Positions 12,780 to 22,917 of a stretch of 64,000 nucleotides of DNA are shown here, piece by piece. Source of the stretch: Aquilaria yunnanensis (lineage: Eukaryota; Streptophyta; Magnoliopsida; Malvales; Thymelaeaceae). Each line of letters starts with the position of its first letter. Position 1 is the first letter of the stretch. A program made the position numbers and the translations under genes. The notes beneath the pieces are model-generated. The model was not told the origin of the DNA. It made no database searches and was given only the letters and a program-made list of their open reading frames with translations. The DNA lies in assembly GCA_039654915.1 (NCBI GenBank), contig CM077596.1:76571751-76635750 (forward strand), in the 5' to 3' direction.

Positions 12780-13175
12780 TCCCAGGAATTCCAACAAGGA
12801 ATCTTCGGCTTCTCGAATGGGCTTGAGAGATCGGTGGCCTCTAATCAGCAGCAGCAGTTGGCGCAGCAAATCCGCTGTGACAGGCTCCATGTCATTGAGG
12901 GAGGCTTTGAGCACACTTCGGCGCCGCCCGCCTTTGGTGGGTACTGTGGGCGAAGACTCAGTGGCTGCTGTGGCGCTTCCAGTCTATGAAACTGTGGTAT
13001 GTTGTAAAACATGTTCAATTTCCTGCTTGAAATTGTCGCCTTTGCTAGTGAATTATTGGACCAGAAAATCCACCAGACATTCTATTGACCGAATGACTAA
13101 TATGCTGCCAACAACCGGCAAGCGGTTGCTACAAGAAATTATTTGCAAGCTAATATGGGAAATCAATGGCAAGGT
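12780..13175 (+). pseudogene. BEL1-like homeodomain protein N-terminal pseudogene fragment
   Basis: Family role: BEL1-like (BELL/TALE) homeodomain factors pair with KNOX proteins to regulate development. Seen here: the characteristic N-terminal region split over three frames. Frame one (12780-12885) reads SQEFQQGIFGFSNGLERS and QQQQLAQQIR. Frame two (about 12920-12996) reads PPLVGT, then ALPVYET. Frame three (13011-13170) reads MFNFLLE, ELLDQK and AANNRQAV, with two stops. The order matches the N-terminus of BLH1-type proteins as I know them. The SKY and BELL domains and the homeodomain do not follow, so this is a 5' fragment and not just a frameshifted gene. Recognition rests on several short blocks, not on a full domain. 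Confidence 0.72.
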
Positions 13176-14676
13176 AAAGTTATCTCATTTATATCGATAA
13201 GCACAAGTGGATTTGAGTAATATTATGTTAACATTTAATTTTAGTGCTTCTAATTCCTTAGAACGGGGTTTGCATTGCAATTTAATATATGCAATTTTAT
13301 CTATTTCTTATGGACAAAGATCCTATATTCAGTTAGCTTGCTTTGTTTTTTGCATTCTCGTTAAAATGACTATAAGTACAAGATGCCATTGTCTATTACC
13401 AAACAACCAATCCAGCAATTAATGCTGACGAATAATACTACTTTTGCTTCGGACTACAAACTTGATGCAATGAAAAGGAAGGTATATTTGTTTTCGCTGC
13501 TCTTGGCTAGCTACATAAGTTTCAAAACAATATCCAGTTTCTTAATCCATAGTTCTTTGAAAAGATATAAGCAGACTTAAGAGTTTAGCAAAATATAATT
13601 GTTAACTTAATCTTTAAACTCCATATACCTGTATTTATTTTCTTGATGTGCATGTTAGATTGATGTTTCAGGATCAAATGCATGCAACTGGTATGATCCA
13701 AAGTGATTCTAAACTATCTAGCTTGATATTAATCCAAGCACCTTTAGTTGATATCTTTAGTTGATATGGAGATTAGAGGGATTCCAGCACTTAGATTTTT
13801 GGGGGACATAATCTAGAAATGAGGGTAAGTAAAATCACATTTTTGGTGTTATCATGCCCTTTTGTACTGGACGGGTTGCATGTTATGTGGGTACTCATAT
13901 TTATGAGAAAATATGAGACATGTCAATGTGGAAAGTGGTAGCACGCTATCAGTGGCAATTGCTTGTGTGGCCCTGTCTCGCATCATGAGCTCCTAGTGAC
14001 ATCCATTTGATACTTTCTTTATGCATGATCCGGTAGGTACAGTTAAAGCTGGAGGATAATGTATAGGCCTGGCTAAGGTGACCCAATTTTAGCCGTAGCC
14101 ACCAATTATACCAATATACAGTCTGAACACTTATATGACCTTCAAAAGGTATAAAGATTTAAAATGCTTTTCAATGTATCCTACAACCGTTCAGTATGCT
14201 GCTGCTTTTTTGTTTGCTGAATTCTTCTCTATAACCCTCATCCCAACCGATGTCTATGTCTGCAATCTCGCCCACCTTCTCTAAAGGCTACAGCTGATTA
14301 CCCAGCTTTGTCACTCCTCACCAGTATGTTCCGTCCTTTGTTGTTTTGCCTTGCTGGGAGAAAACGCGCTTGAAGTCCCCAATTCTGATTCCAGCTCCAA
14401 GGGGGTCGTTTCATGTATTCTTTGTTTGTCGATTTTGCAGTTATTTCATGTTTTTTAGACTGAGTCTGAACTATGTGACGGTGCTACTGTGTTGCAGCTA
14501 TGTTGTTTTGACACTCTTGTGGTGTCTTTGTGGTACAATGATGTTATTATTATTTCTTAGCTTCTTAAATTATATCTAGGTTACCATGGAAATGTGGCCA
14601 TGGATTCCAGTTTCTTAAACTTGAATTTCTTGCTATGTTTTGTTTTGTAATTTAGGAATTTGTATTCTTCTTCTAG
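13176..14676. other. Region between pseudogenes, no confident gene
   Basis: Short open frames are present at 13207-13422, 13383-13580 and 14346-14579, but none is recognisable. Because the next remnant is a C-terminal half of a multi-exon gene, decayed upstream exons of that gene may lie here. I could not identify them by eye. Confidence 0.4.
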
Positions 14677-15172
14677 GTATGGAGTTGAAAATATGGATTC
14701 AAGTGCCAGACAAATGTATAAAGTTGCTTCAAGGGCACCAGAAGATCACTTAATTATATTTCCTGCACATAATGGACCCACAGGTAAAAACTCCAAATTT
14801 GCATGTTACTAAGTAAATGTGCCTGGCTGCCTTCAATATAATTGATGTGTCCTACATTTTGCAGGTCTTGGTGCTGAAGCAAAGGATATTTGTGGGGTAG
14901 ATTAGGTGTTTGGAGGTGGAGGCCATGGTGATCTAGGTAAACATTACATGTGTGGCACTTTGACTTGACATTCCATTTTTCATGATAAGGTTAGCCTATT
15001 ATGATAAGTGGTTTGCAATAGAGCTTGATTCTATAGGGACAAAATGAGCATTCACTTTATTTGAGATTGTAGATGGAGGTGTGGATAAAATTGGAGAAGT
15101 TTGGGTCTCTGTTATTGGAGATACAACAGAACTGCGAGAGGAGCATTTTACTTTTCAAAAACAGCAGGCAGG
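14677..15172 (+). pseudogene. Calcineurin-like metallophosphoesterase pseudogene, C-terminal part
   Basis: Three exon-like blocks with splice signals are visible. 14677-14783 reads YGVENMDSSARQMYKVA, then PEDHLIIFPAHNGPTG. 14865-14936 reads GLGAEAKDICGVD, a stop, then VFGGGGHGDL. 15073-15172 reads DGGVDKIGEVWVSVIGDTTE. The HNGPTGLG and DICGxD(W) VxGGGDHGD motifs and the KIxEVWVSVIGD tail are those of the plant/cyanobacterial calcineurin-like phosphoesterase family. Damage: the Trp codon after DICGVD is a stop (TAG), the Asp of GGGDHGD is Gly, the exon with the next metal-ligand histidines is missing between 14936 and 15073, and I found no N-terminal GDxH or GNHD block. Confidence 0.8.
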
Positions 15173-15249
15173 CCTCTCTCTAATCAATTTGACTAACTAT
15201 TCAGTACCAAGCAATGCTAGAAACAGAAAGTATAGTCTAGTAGATTCTG

Positions 15250-15940
15250 CTGGACTTGTAATGTAGCACCCATTTGGAGTTGGCATAAACTGTCAATATT
15301 AACTTTCTAAGGTGTCATTTGTATGGACTTTCTGATGAATATAGAGGTTTTAACATATTATGTTATTAGGTTAGCGTTATCCCGAATGAGCCTGTATGTT
15401 ATCTATATGGTTCTTCAGGCTACATTTTATCTTACCAATCTCCTGAATGAAGTATTAAGTAACTGATTATAGTGCAAGAAACAAGTGCTCTGTTGCTATT
15501 GGATTTAGATGATAGGTCCTCAGGCAACCAGCAAGCTAAAAGGAAAAGGGTCAATTGAAAAAAAGACGAATTCAAAGAAACATATTGCGAAAGGAAATGG
15601 TTTGCCAGTTTAAGCTTGGCTCATTGGGCACCAACAATTGGGTCTTTTTTGTTAGACAATTGATTAATCTGTCAATTAATCATGTGAAAGAACAAGCATC
15701 AATTAATCAAGAGTAATGCTATGATGCCAATAAGTATACAAATTTGTATAAATTGCTTTTTTCAGAGTCCTCATTAATCGATTGCTTTAGTCATAGAAAA
15801 GCCCATGTCACATGAAAGCAGTATGTCGTTTCCTTGATTTCTTCAATCATGTTATTTTAAACAAAGCTGCCGTAATAAATCAATTAATAATACACAAATA
15901 TTGTTATGAGGGGCTCTTACTTTTTTTTTATGCAATTAGA
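15250..15940. other. Intergenic, no gene seen
   Basis: No coding signal. This is downstream flank of the phosphoesterase remnant. Confidence 0.45.
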
Positions 15941-16437
15941 CATAATTCATTTTAATTTAAGTCAACTTAATTTAAAATAATTTATTTTTATTTTACATTT
16001 TTTTTGCCTAGGACCAATTTCATTTTAAACCAATATTATGTAAGTGTAATAATCATGAAAAATATAAATTTTTATAATATTTTCAAATTTTTATAAATGT
16101 TTTATTTTTTAATTCCTAAAAGAATAAAATTTTATAAAAACTAATAAATAATCTCATAAAAAATTTTATTTCAAATTAATTATAACACCTATATAATATT
16201 GATTTTTAAATTAAATTAGTTTTAGATAAAAAAAATATAAAAATAAAAACAAGTCATTTTATCTCTGCAAGTTCAATAGGATGACAAGGGCTTTCCCTTA
16301 CCACAACACAAGCCTCAGTTTGAGATATCCCCTTCCTTTACTTTTTAAAAACCCTTAAATTATGGTGTAGAAATTCTAAGTACAAAAAATAAAGTTATTT
16401 TAAATTAATTTGACTTAAGTTAAAAAAAATTATTCTA
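15941..16437. mobile_element. AT-rich MITE with about 48-bp imperfect TIRs
   Basis: The left end has TTAATTTAAGTCAACTTAAT, then TTAAAATAATTTATTTTTAT. The reverse complement of the right end has TTAACTTAAGTCAAATTAAT, then TTAAAATAACTTTATTTTTT. Internal phrases such as CCAATATTATGT and TATAATATTGATTTTTAAAT recur in the element at 58812-59142, so both belong to one family. There is no coding capacity. Confidence 0.75.
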
Positions 16438-16489
16438 AATTAAAAAAAAAATTGTCTTCTTTAGTGTTGGCCATGTTTTCTAAGTAGCT

Positions 16490-16761
16490 CATCTTTCTGT
16501 CTCAGGTTTTTTTTTTTTTTTGTTGAAGGCTTATTGCGCGAACTCCTGTTATTCCATGCATACTCTAAGCTTTCTAACTTTTTAGTGTTGGGTTTAGTTT
16601 TTAGTGTTATTCCATGCATACTCCTGTTATTCCATGCATACTCATCTTTCTGTCTCAGGTTATCTTTTTAGTGTTGGGTTTAGTTTTTTTTTTTTTTTTT
16701 GTTGAAGGCTTATTGCGCGAACTCCTATTATTCCATGCATACTCTAAGCTTTCTAACTTAC
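16490..16761 (+). repeat. Local direct duplication of a polyT-containing segment
   Basis: The sequence CATCTTTCTGTCTCAGGTT, a poly-T run, GTTGAAGGCTTATTGCGCGA, then CTCTAAGCTTTCTAACTT occurs twice, starting near 16490 and near 16642. The second copy has an extra TTTAGTGTTGGGTTTAG phrase. Shorter TTATTCCATGCATACTC units lie between them. It looks like recent slippage or unequal exchange. Confidence 0.88.
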
Positions 16762-18324
16762 TCTTTTCCTTGGACCAAAGTTTGATCGTACTTCCATATG
16801 GCTTTGTAAACTCGTAGTGGCATATAACAACATTGATTAGATTAGAAAGTCCTTCAAAAGCATATTTATTCAGCTGGTTTGATTAGTCGTTTAGTTCTCA
16901 AACTTTAACCAGTATTAGTGGTATATAACAATATTGATTAGATTATCAAACTAATTAACTTATGTGGAATTGTTGTATAATAGGTCCTAGAAACAAGCCT
17001 CCAACTGCTTTTTTGCTATAGGATATTACTTTCAATCACGAGCTTGAGATGTGGGATGATGGTCTTCAAACATGATCTTTCACCTGCATTGATGAATATG
17101 TAAAGTGTTTATTCAGGTATGTTCGTGATATTTTCAAAGAGATATGTTACTAATATTTTCAGTCTTTAATTTCTTCATCCGTTTAGGTTTCCTTTGTTCA
17201 AATTTTATTATTTTTTTTTCATGTTACAGTAGATCATTATATGGCATGTGATATTAGGTCATTTTTTTAAAAATGTTATTATCTGTTATTTAGTGGGTTC
17301 ATTCCTTTTGGTTTTTGTTGAGTCAATTTGTTAATTTCCAAGAGGAAGAAGAATAGTAACTAGAGGCCTTTAGGATGGGTGCAGAAAATGTGCGAATTTA
17401 GGCAACTAATTATCAGGTAATTAATGAGCAAATTATTTACTTATTATTATTTTTTTTTGTGCCAAATGATGAAGTGTACAAAGAAATGATTTTGTTGTTT
17501 TAATTTAGTTGAAAGTTTGATTTGCCCAGGTGATGTAGAAGACTACCAAACGTGAAATTGGTGGACAAAAAGAAAAGTTGCTGAGGGTGGCAAACAGGAG
17601 AATGTAAGTTCAATTGGGGTTTTGTTATTATGTGATCTATTTATTGTATTTCATAACCAATATGGAAAAGTGTTGCTGACACCAAATTAATATATATTGC
17701 TAAAAATATATATACTTTTGGATTAATTAGGATTTGAATATGAATTTACAAGTCATAGTTATGATATTGTCTCATTTATCATTTAAAATATTATGTCTTA
17801 AAAGTTCCATCTAATATTTACTCTCCTGCAATAGAGTTTTGTGTTTCTATGATGGAATTAGATTCTAATACAAAACTTCTCTTTATTATTGTAGCTTAAT
17901 TACACAAATAGTGTTATAATACATTGACAAAACTTTATAATACGTTATCAAGTGTTTTTGTATAAATTGACGTAACTCTAAATATAATGCACTTGCATTT
18001 CTAATTTCTTATTTTTCACTCGGCCTTTCTTGATTCCGGTGGCAAGGGATCCGTCTCAAGCTCAACTCTAAGGCCCACAAAAGTGGCTATTTGAAATTTT
18101 GAATAGAAAAATTTTCCCTCGGTGTTCCCGACCCTCGGCTCTCGGCTCGCCGCCAGGTGCCCACGAGCAACAACCGCGAGGCGGCAAGAAAACGCAGGCC
18201 TCTATGTCTCTCCTTTCAGCCCGAGATTTAGATTATCCAGTTTGCGGCCTTCTCTCGTTTGCATTCAATATCTCTCAGTTATGACTTATAAGCAACAAAG
18301 AATAAACCTTTCTCTGACCCATCA
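16762..18324. other. Intergenic and PPR promoter region
   Basis: There is no complete gene. Short exon-like phrases near 17036-17100 and 17520-17600 could not be assigned. A GGCCCA site II-type motif lies near 18072, and a GC-richer stretch at 18110-18240 precedes the PPR start and probably holds its 5' UTR. Confidence 0.45.
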
Positions 18325-20691
18325 ATGGGTTCCCAAATGCTAAGAAGAGCCAGCTGCATGTCGAGGGATCGGACCTTCTTCTTAAGCCTCCTCAACAGAG
18401 CCACAACCCTCTCTCAACTCACGCAAGTCCACGCCCAGATCATCCTTTTTGGCCACCGCCATGATCTCGCTGCTGTCACCAAGCTCGCCCACCGCCTTTC
18501 TCACTTCGACGCCATGTCCTACGCCCTTGGTCTCTTCCTTTCCACGCCGAAGCCCGATCTCTTCCTCTTCAACGTCCTCATAAGAGGCTTTTCGAACCCA
18601 TACTCCATCTCTCTATACACCCGGTTGAGGAAATCCACTCTCCTCAAACCCGATAACTTCACCTACGCGTTTGCCGTTTGTGCTGCTTCGGGATTTTTGG
18701 AAGAAAGAGTTGGCCTTTTGCTGCATGCGAATGCGGTCGTTGATGGGTACGGGTCGGATTTGTTCGTGGGATCCGCTCTTGTTGATTTCTACTTCAAGTT
18801 TTGGCGCGTATGTTCAGCCATGAAGGTGTTCGATAAAATTCCAGAAAGAGATACAGTATTGTGGAACACGATGATCTCTGGACTGGTGAAAAACTGCTAC
18901 TTCTTGGATTCAATTCGGGTTTTTCGTAACCTAGTTCAGCAGGGCGAGATTCAGTTGGATTCTACAACGGTGGCAGCTGTGTTTCCTGCTCTGGCAGAGT
19001 TGCAGGATCTGAGACTTGGGAAGGAGATTCAGTGCCTGGCTGTAAAAGTTGGGTTCCATTCGCACTCGTATGTGCTTACAGGCTTAATTTCTCTATATTC
19101 CAGATGTGGGGATATTGAAGCAAGCTGGGTACTGTTCAGTGAGATGGGTGAGCCAGATTTAGTATCCTATAACGCAATGATTTCAGGGTTGACATGTAGT
19201 GGTGATATCGAGTCCTCTGTGAGTCTTTTCAATGAACTGCTAACGTCTAGTGCAAATGCCAACCCGATTACAGTAGTTGGACTAATTCCAGTGTCTTCTC
19301 CATTTGGTCGTTTGAATCTTACAAGAAATATTCATGCCTTCTGTGTGAAATCCGGAATTGTTATACACCCCGCTGTTTCAACAGCACTGACCACGGTTTA
19401 CAGTAGAGTAAATGAAATTGATTCTGCAAGACAGCTTTTTGATGAATCCCCGGAGAAGAGCTTGGCTTCTTGGAATGCTATGATATCTGGATATGCTCAA
19501 AATGGATTGACAGAGGATGCGATATCTCTCTTCCAGGAAATGCAGATGGTGTATCAGGTCAGTCCTAACCCAGTCACAGTGACTAGTATTCTTTCAGCAT
19601 GTGCTCAACTTGGAACTTTAAGTATGGGAAAGTGGGTACATAACTTAGTTAAGTCCAACAACTTTAATTCCAACATATATGTCTCAACGGCTCTAATAGA
19701 TATGTACGCAAAATGTGGTAGCATCTTAGAAGCACGGAGATTATTTGACCAAATGCCAGACAAAAATGAAGTGACTTGGAATTCTATGATTTCTGGTTAC
19801 GGTCTCCACGGACATGGGCAGGAAGCACTTGGGCTCTTTCGTGAGATGCTGGATTCCAGGGTTGAACCGACAAGGGTTACTTTTCTTTCTGTTTTGTACG
19901 CTTGTAGTCATGCTGGCTTAGTGAGAGAAGGAGAGGAAATATTTCACTCTATGATCCATGATCATCACCTTAAGCCTTTATCAGAACACTATGCCTGCAT
20001 GGTGGACATTCTTGGTAGAGCAGGCCAGTTAGACAGAGCCTATAAGTTCATCAAAGAAATGCCAGTTGAACCAGGTTCTGCAGAGTGGGGCACATTGCTT
20101 GCTGCCTGTAATATTCACAAGAACATAGAATTAGCCCGCATAGCTTCTGAAAGATTATTTGAATTGGACACGGAGAATGTAGGGTACTATGTTTTGCTTT
20201 CCAATATTTATTCTGGTGGGAGGAATTATCCGCATGCTGCTTCAGTTAGGCAAGTTGTTAAAAAGAGAAAACTGGAAAAGACTCCTGGCTGCACTTTGAT
20301 TGAGATTGATGAAACCCCGCACGTCTTCACATCTGGTGATCAGTCACATCCCCAAGCAAAAGCCATCTACAAAAAGTTAGAGAAGTTGATTGGAAAAATG
20401 AAGGAGGCTGGATATCAAGCGGAGACAGCCACATCATTACATGATGTGGAGGAGGAAGAGAAAGAACAAATGGTAAATGTGCATAGTGAAAAATTAGCCA
20501 TTGCTTTTGGTCTTATTGCTACCCAACCAGGATCCGAGATTAGAATTATTAAGAATCTCCGAGTTTGTTTGGACTGCCATACGGCAACTAAATTTATATC
20601 CAAGGTTACTGGAAGAGTTATTGTTGTAAGGGATGCTAATCGATTTCATCATTTCAAAGATGGTGAATGTTCTTGTGGGGACTACTGGTGA
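18325..20691 (+). CDS. DYW9: PPR-DYW protein, At4g30700 (DYW9/MEF29)-like
   Basis: Intronless gene of 788 residues, as is usual for PLS-class PPR genes. PPR-DYW proteins are imported into mitochondria or plastids. The PPR tract reads a site in an RNA and the DYW domain deaminates C to U. Seen here: repeated PPR units with WNxMISGY phrases (for example DTVLWNTMISGLVKN, KSLASWNAMISGYAQNGLTE, NEVTWNSMISGYGLHG), an E/E+ region (MVDILGRAGQLDRAYKFI and following), then the DYW domain. In the DYW domain HSEKLAIAFG (about residue 719) supplies the HxE zinc and catalytic motif, CLDCHTATK the CxxCH, and the protein ends CSCGDYW. All key residues are intact. Residue by residue it resembles Arabidopsis At4g30700 very closely, including the HAQIIL start region. 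The start at 18325 is chosen because the reading frame opens there; Met5 (18337) is an alternative. Confidence 0.95.
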   Translation: MGSQMLRRASCMSRDRTFFLSLLNRATTLSQLTQVHAQIILFGHRHDLAAVTKLAHRLSHFDAMSYALGLFLSTPKPDLFLFNVLIRGFSNPYSISLYTRLRKSTLLKPDNFTYAFAVCAASGFLEERVGLLLHANAVVDGYGSDLFVGSALVDFYFKFWRVCSAMKVFDKIPERDTVLWNTMISGLVKNCYFLDSIRVFRNLVQQGEIQLDSTTVAAVFPALAELQDLRLGKEIQCLAVKVGFHSHSYVLTGLISLYSRCGDIEASWVLFSEMGEPDLVSYNAMISGLTCSGDIESSVSLFNELLTSSANANPITVVGLIPVSSPFGRLNLTRNIHAFCVKSGIVIHPAVSTALTTVYSRVNEIDSARQLFDESPEKSLASWNAMISGYAQNGLTEDAISLFQEMQMVYQVSPNPVTVTSILSACAQLGTLSMGKWVHNLVKSNNFNSNIYVSTALIDMYAKCGSILEARRLFDQMPDKNEVTWNSMISGYGLHGHGQEALGLFREMLDSRVEPTRVTFLSVLYACSHAGLVREGEEIFHSMIHDHHLKPLSEHYACMVDILGRAGQLDRAYKFIKEMPVEPGSAEWGTLLAACNIHKNIELARIASERLFELDTENVGYYVLLSNIYSGGRNYPHAASVRQVVKKRKLEKTPGCTLIEIDETPHVFTSGDQSHPQAKAIYKKLEKLIGKMKEAGYQAETATSLHDVEEEEKEQMVNVHSEKLAIAFGLIATQPGSEIRIIKNLRVCLDCHTATKFISKVTGRVIVVRDANRFHHFKDGECSCGDYW

Positions 20692-21140
20692 AAAAAGAAA
20701 AGAGAAGCGTTCAGGGATTGGTGTTTGTGGCTGTGGAAACTGCTGCAGTGTATAAGCTTGTTGGCCTTCATATTAAAATGATAAAGTTGGATGAGGTTGC
20801 CTAATGATGGATTTAATTTTAGTTCGTTTCCAATTTGGATTCTGATGATGTGGCCTGCTAAGCTTTTGTTGCAAATCAAGGTTAAAATTCAACCAGGCTC
20901 CACATGTAACCAATACACAGGCCAGCTTAAAAGACCTTGAGATTATAACGCTCTAGCTGAACCAGCCTAGCTCACTGGTGTCCAAGGTTGTGATGAATTG
21001 AAGTAACTGACTGCCAACACAGCATCCTGAGGCACCTATCCTAGGGTACTGAGAAATCTTGGCCAAGTTGACTGCCAACAGTTAATCCCAGCTAAGAAAG
21101 CCAAAGCTCCATTGGGTCAATCCTGGAAAAGTCCTGCAGC
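20692..21140. other. Intergenic, PPR 3' flank
   Basis: No gene seen. It includes the probable 3' UTR of the PPR gene. Confidence 0.5.
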
Positions 21141-21141
21141 A

Positions 21142-21316
21142 AGGTTGTCAAAATTTCAATTTAAATATTAAAATCTTATAATTTTACGATTTGAGATACA
21201 ATAAATGATTCAATTAGATTCTATGATTATAATAAATGATTTTGATTTGATTCTATAATTACGATTCACAGAAAGCTTAAAACGATTTCGTATGGAATCC
21301 TGATTTTAACAACTTT
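21142..21316. mobile_element. Small MITE-like element
   Basis: The left end AAGGTTGTCAAAATTTCAAT and the reverse complement of the right end, CAAAGTTGTTAAAATCAGGA, form imperfect terminal inverted repeats around AT-rich non-coding DNA. The GTTGTTAAA-type terminus is like that of the element at 49317. Confidence 0.55.
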
Positions 21317-21507
21317 GATCTATTCCTCACATTAGTGTGCACACAAATCTTGGCTATATCAAGTGTGAGATCTTCTGTAAATTGCAAAGAGGTGAGTTCC
21401 CTCATGTCCTTCATTACATTAATTTGCTAATTGGAGAAAAGAAAGTTTGTGATTTATGGAAACAGATGTTGTCCATTTTCATCGGTATGTGTAACCATTC
21501 GCATTTT

Positions 21508-21649
21508 ATCTGCGTAGGTACTAGTCCAGCTTATGAAAGAAAAGAAAATCTTAAAAGTGTCTGCTCTTATAACCTTCTATCTGCGTAGGTACTAGTCCAG
21601 CTTATGAAAGAAAAGAAAATCTTAAAAGTGTCTGCTCTTGTAACCTTCA
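21508..21649 (+). repeat. 71-bp perfect or near-perfect tandem duplication
   Basis: Two adjacent copies begin ATCTGCGTAGGTACTAGTCC at 21508 and 21579 and run through CTTAAAAGTGTCTGCTCTT. The first copy has TATAACCTTC and the second TGTAACCTTC. The copies are almost identical, so the duplication is recent. Confidence 0.93.
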
Positions 21650-22008
21650 ACCCACCCACCCCCCCGGGCCGGATCTCTGATTCTAGCAATGGAAAAAAAA
21701 CACAAACTAGAAAACCAAAAGGAGCCAAAATGGACGCAATGGGCATTTAGTGGTAGTTTTGACACTTTTTTTTATAGGGATACTGGCATTTTCAAGCTGT
21801 AAGCCTGATGACAACCAGGCGACGCAACAACCAACCGTTGGGGGTCGGCCACCTCCTCGCGGGCCCATCGAGAAAACAAAACAAAATGTAAAGACAAGTA
21901 GGAAAAGCAACGCCGATTTCTTTCTTTCTTGACGAGCCGAAGAAACGAATCTGTCAAGGTTTCGATTAAATTCTTTCTTCTTCCATTCTGGCTTGGATCG
22001 CTTCAGAT

Positions 22009-22404
22009 ATGCCCTGCTTTTCACCGTCTTCCACTCTCCGCATCCTCGCCGCCGTAAACCTCCTCCTCGCCTTCTGCTCTGCGGTGCATTCGCTTCCCAA
22101 TGTCTCCGGGGCGATCCGGCTACCGACCGAACCCGAAGACAGCGATGGCACATGCGCCGGAGTTTCGCTCCCGGGTTCGTGTCCCGTGAGCTGCTTTCGG
22201 ACTGAACCCGTGTGTGGAGTCGACGGCGTCACCTACTGGTGCGGGTGCGAGGAAGCAATGTGCGCCGGCACTCGTGTCGCCAAATTAGGGTTCTGTGAAG
22301 TGGGGAACGGAGGCAGCGGTTCTTTTCCGGGGCAGGCGCTGCTTCTGGTGCACATCGTCTGGCTCATCTTGCTCGGCTTTTCTGTATTATGTGGTATCTT
22401 TTGA
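22009..22404 (+). CDS. Kazal-type serine protease inhibitor-like secreted protein
   Basis: Single-exon gene for 131 residues. Residues 1-28 form a signal peptide ending near AVHS. Residues about 49-97 are a Cys-rich plant Kazal-type module: CAGVSLPGSCPVSCFRTEPV, CGVDGVTYWCGCEEAMCAGT, then KLGFC. The CGVDGVTYWCGC core is the Kazal signature in its plant form. A hydrophobic tail (ALLLVHIVWLILLGFSVLCG) suggests a membrane anchor or GPI-attachment signal. Family members are annotated as Kazal-type inhibitors; the protease target here is unknown. The start is the first ATG in frame and is followed at once by the leader. The gene is followed 78 bp past its stop by a Copia insertion on the other strand, probably inside its 3' UTR. 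A 148-codon frame on the opposite strand is a shadow. Confidence 0.88.
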   Translation: MPCFSPSSTLRILAAVNLLLAFCSAVHSLPNVSGAIRLPTEPEDSDGTCAGVSLPGSCPVSCFRTEPVCGVDGVTYWCGCEEAMCAGTRVAKLGFCEVGNGGSGSFPGQALLLVHIVWLILLGFSVLCGIF

Positions 22405-22476
22405 GAAACCTGCATCTGTATCGAGATTGTATTTCTTTAACCGTAAATTCTGTTATTTTAACCGAACATTATTTGG

Positions 22477-22481
22477 ATTAG
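22477..22481. repeat. Target-site duplication ATTAG (left)
   Basis: ATTAG directly precedes the left LTR and is repeated at 27588-27592 after the right LTR, which fixes both ends of the Copia insertion. Confidence 0.97.
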
Positions 22482-22806
22482 TGTTAGGAATCAGAACGTA
22501 AGCACAAAGAAAAGAGGCACGAGAATATACGAGGAAAACCCCAAATTGGGGAAAAAACCTCGGGCGGTAAGCCGGAAGAAAGAATTCACTAAGAAAGAAG
22601 AAGAATACAATCTAAGTGACTACTAGATTGTGGGACGAATTCTAATTGTCACAACTAAGCTCCTTATATAAGGAGTTGAAGGTACCAAAGCCCTTTCTAT
22701 GGCCAATGTGGGATGAAGGGTGAAATATGGAGCTAAGGCATTAAGCCTTTGTTTCCTAGTCCATGTGGGATGAAGGTTAAGAACAAAGTTGAGGCAATCT
22801 TCAACA
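22482..22806 (-). repeat. 3' LTR of the Copia element
   Basis: 325 bp, matching the LTR at 27263-27587 at all but two positions. It contains a perfect 16-bp palindrome around a TATA motif at 22660-22675 and two copies of an ATGTGGGATGAAGG phrase (near 22706 and 22763) that sit in U3 and may act in its promoter. Confidence 0.97.
22660..22675. promoter_or_regulatory. Palindromic TATA box in the 3' LTR
   Basis: CTCCTTATATAAGGAG is its own reverse complement, so the TATATAA core reads the same on both strands. In the 3' LTR it could start transcription outward into the Kazal-type gene's flank. Confidence 0.55.
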
Positions 22807-22820
22807 ATCTCCACCTTGCA
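22807..22820 (-). other. Polypurine tract of the Copia element
   Basis: On the minus strand the bases just before the 3' LTR read TGCAAGGTGGAGAT, a typical Copia polypurine tract for plus-strand DNA priming. Confidence 0.85.
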
Positions 22821-22917
22821 TCAATTTTGTTGTACATGAACAAAACTCCACCTTCATACCAAATTGATATGTAACCTTCTTCTCTGATCTTCACAGCCAC
22901 CTCCAAATAAGTGATAA

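Noticed and set aside
12667..13200. A 177-codon plus-strand frame as an intact gene
   Set aside because: It is a composite of the CT tract, a shifted reading of the BEL1-like region and part of the true frame; the real homology switches between three frames.
20415..20603. Minus-strand frame within the PPR gene
   Set aside because: Antisense shadow of the DYW domain coding sequence.
21707..22153. 148-codon frame on the minus strand
   Set aside because: It overlaps the Kazal-type gene in antisense, has no motif, and its openness follows from the GC-rich composition of that gene.
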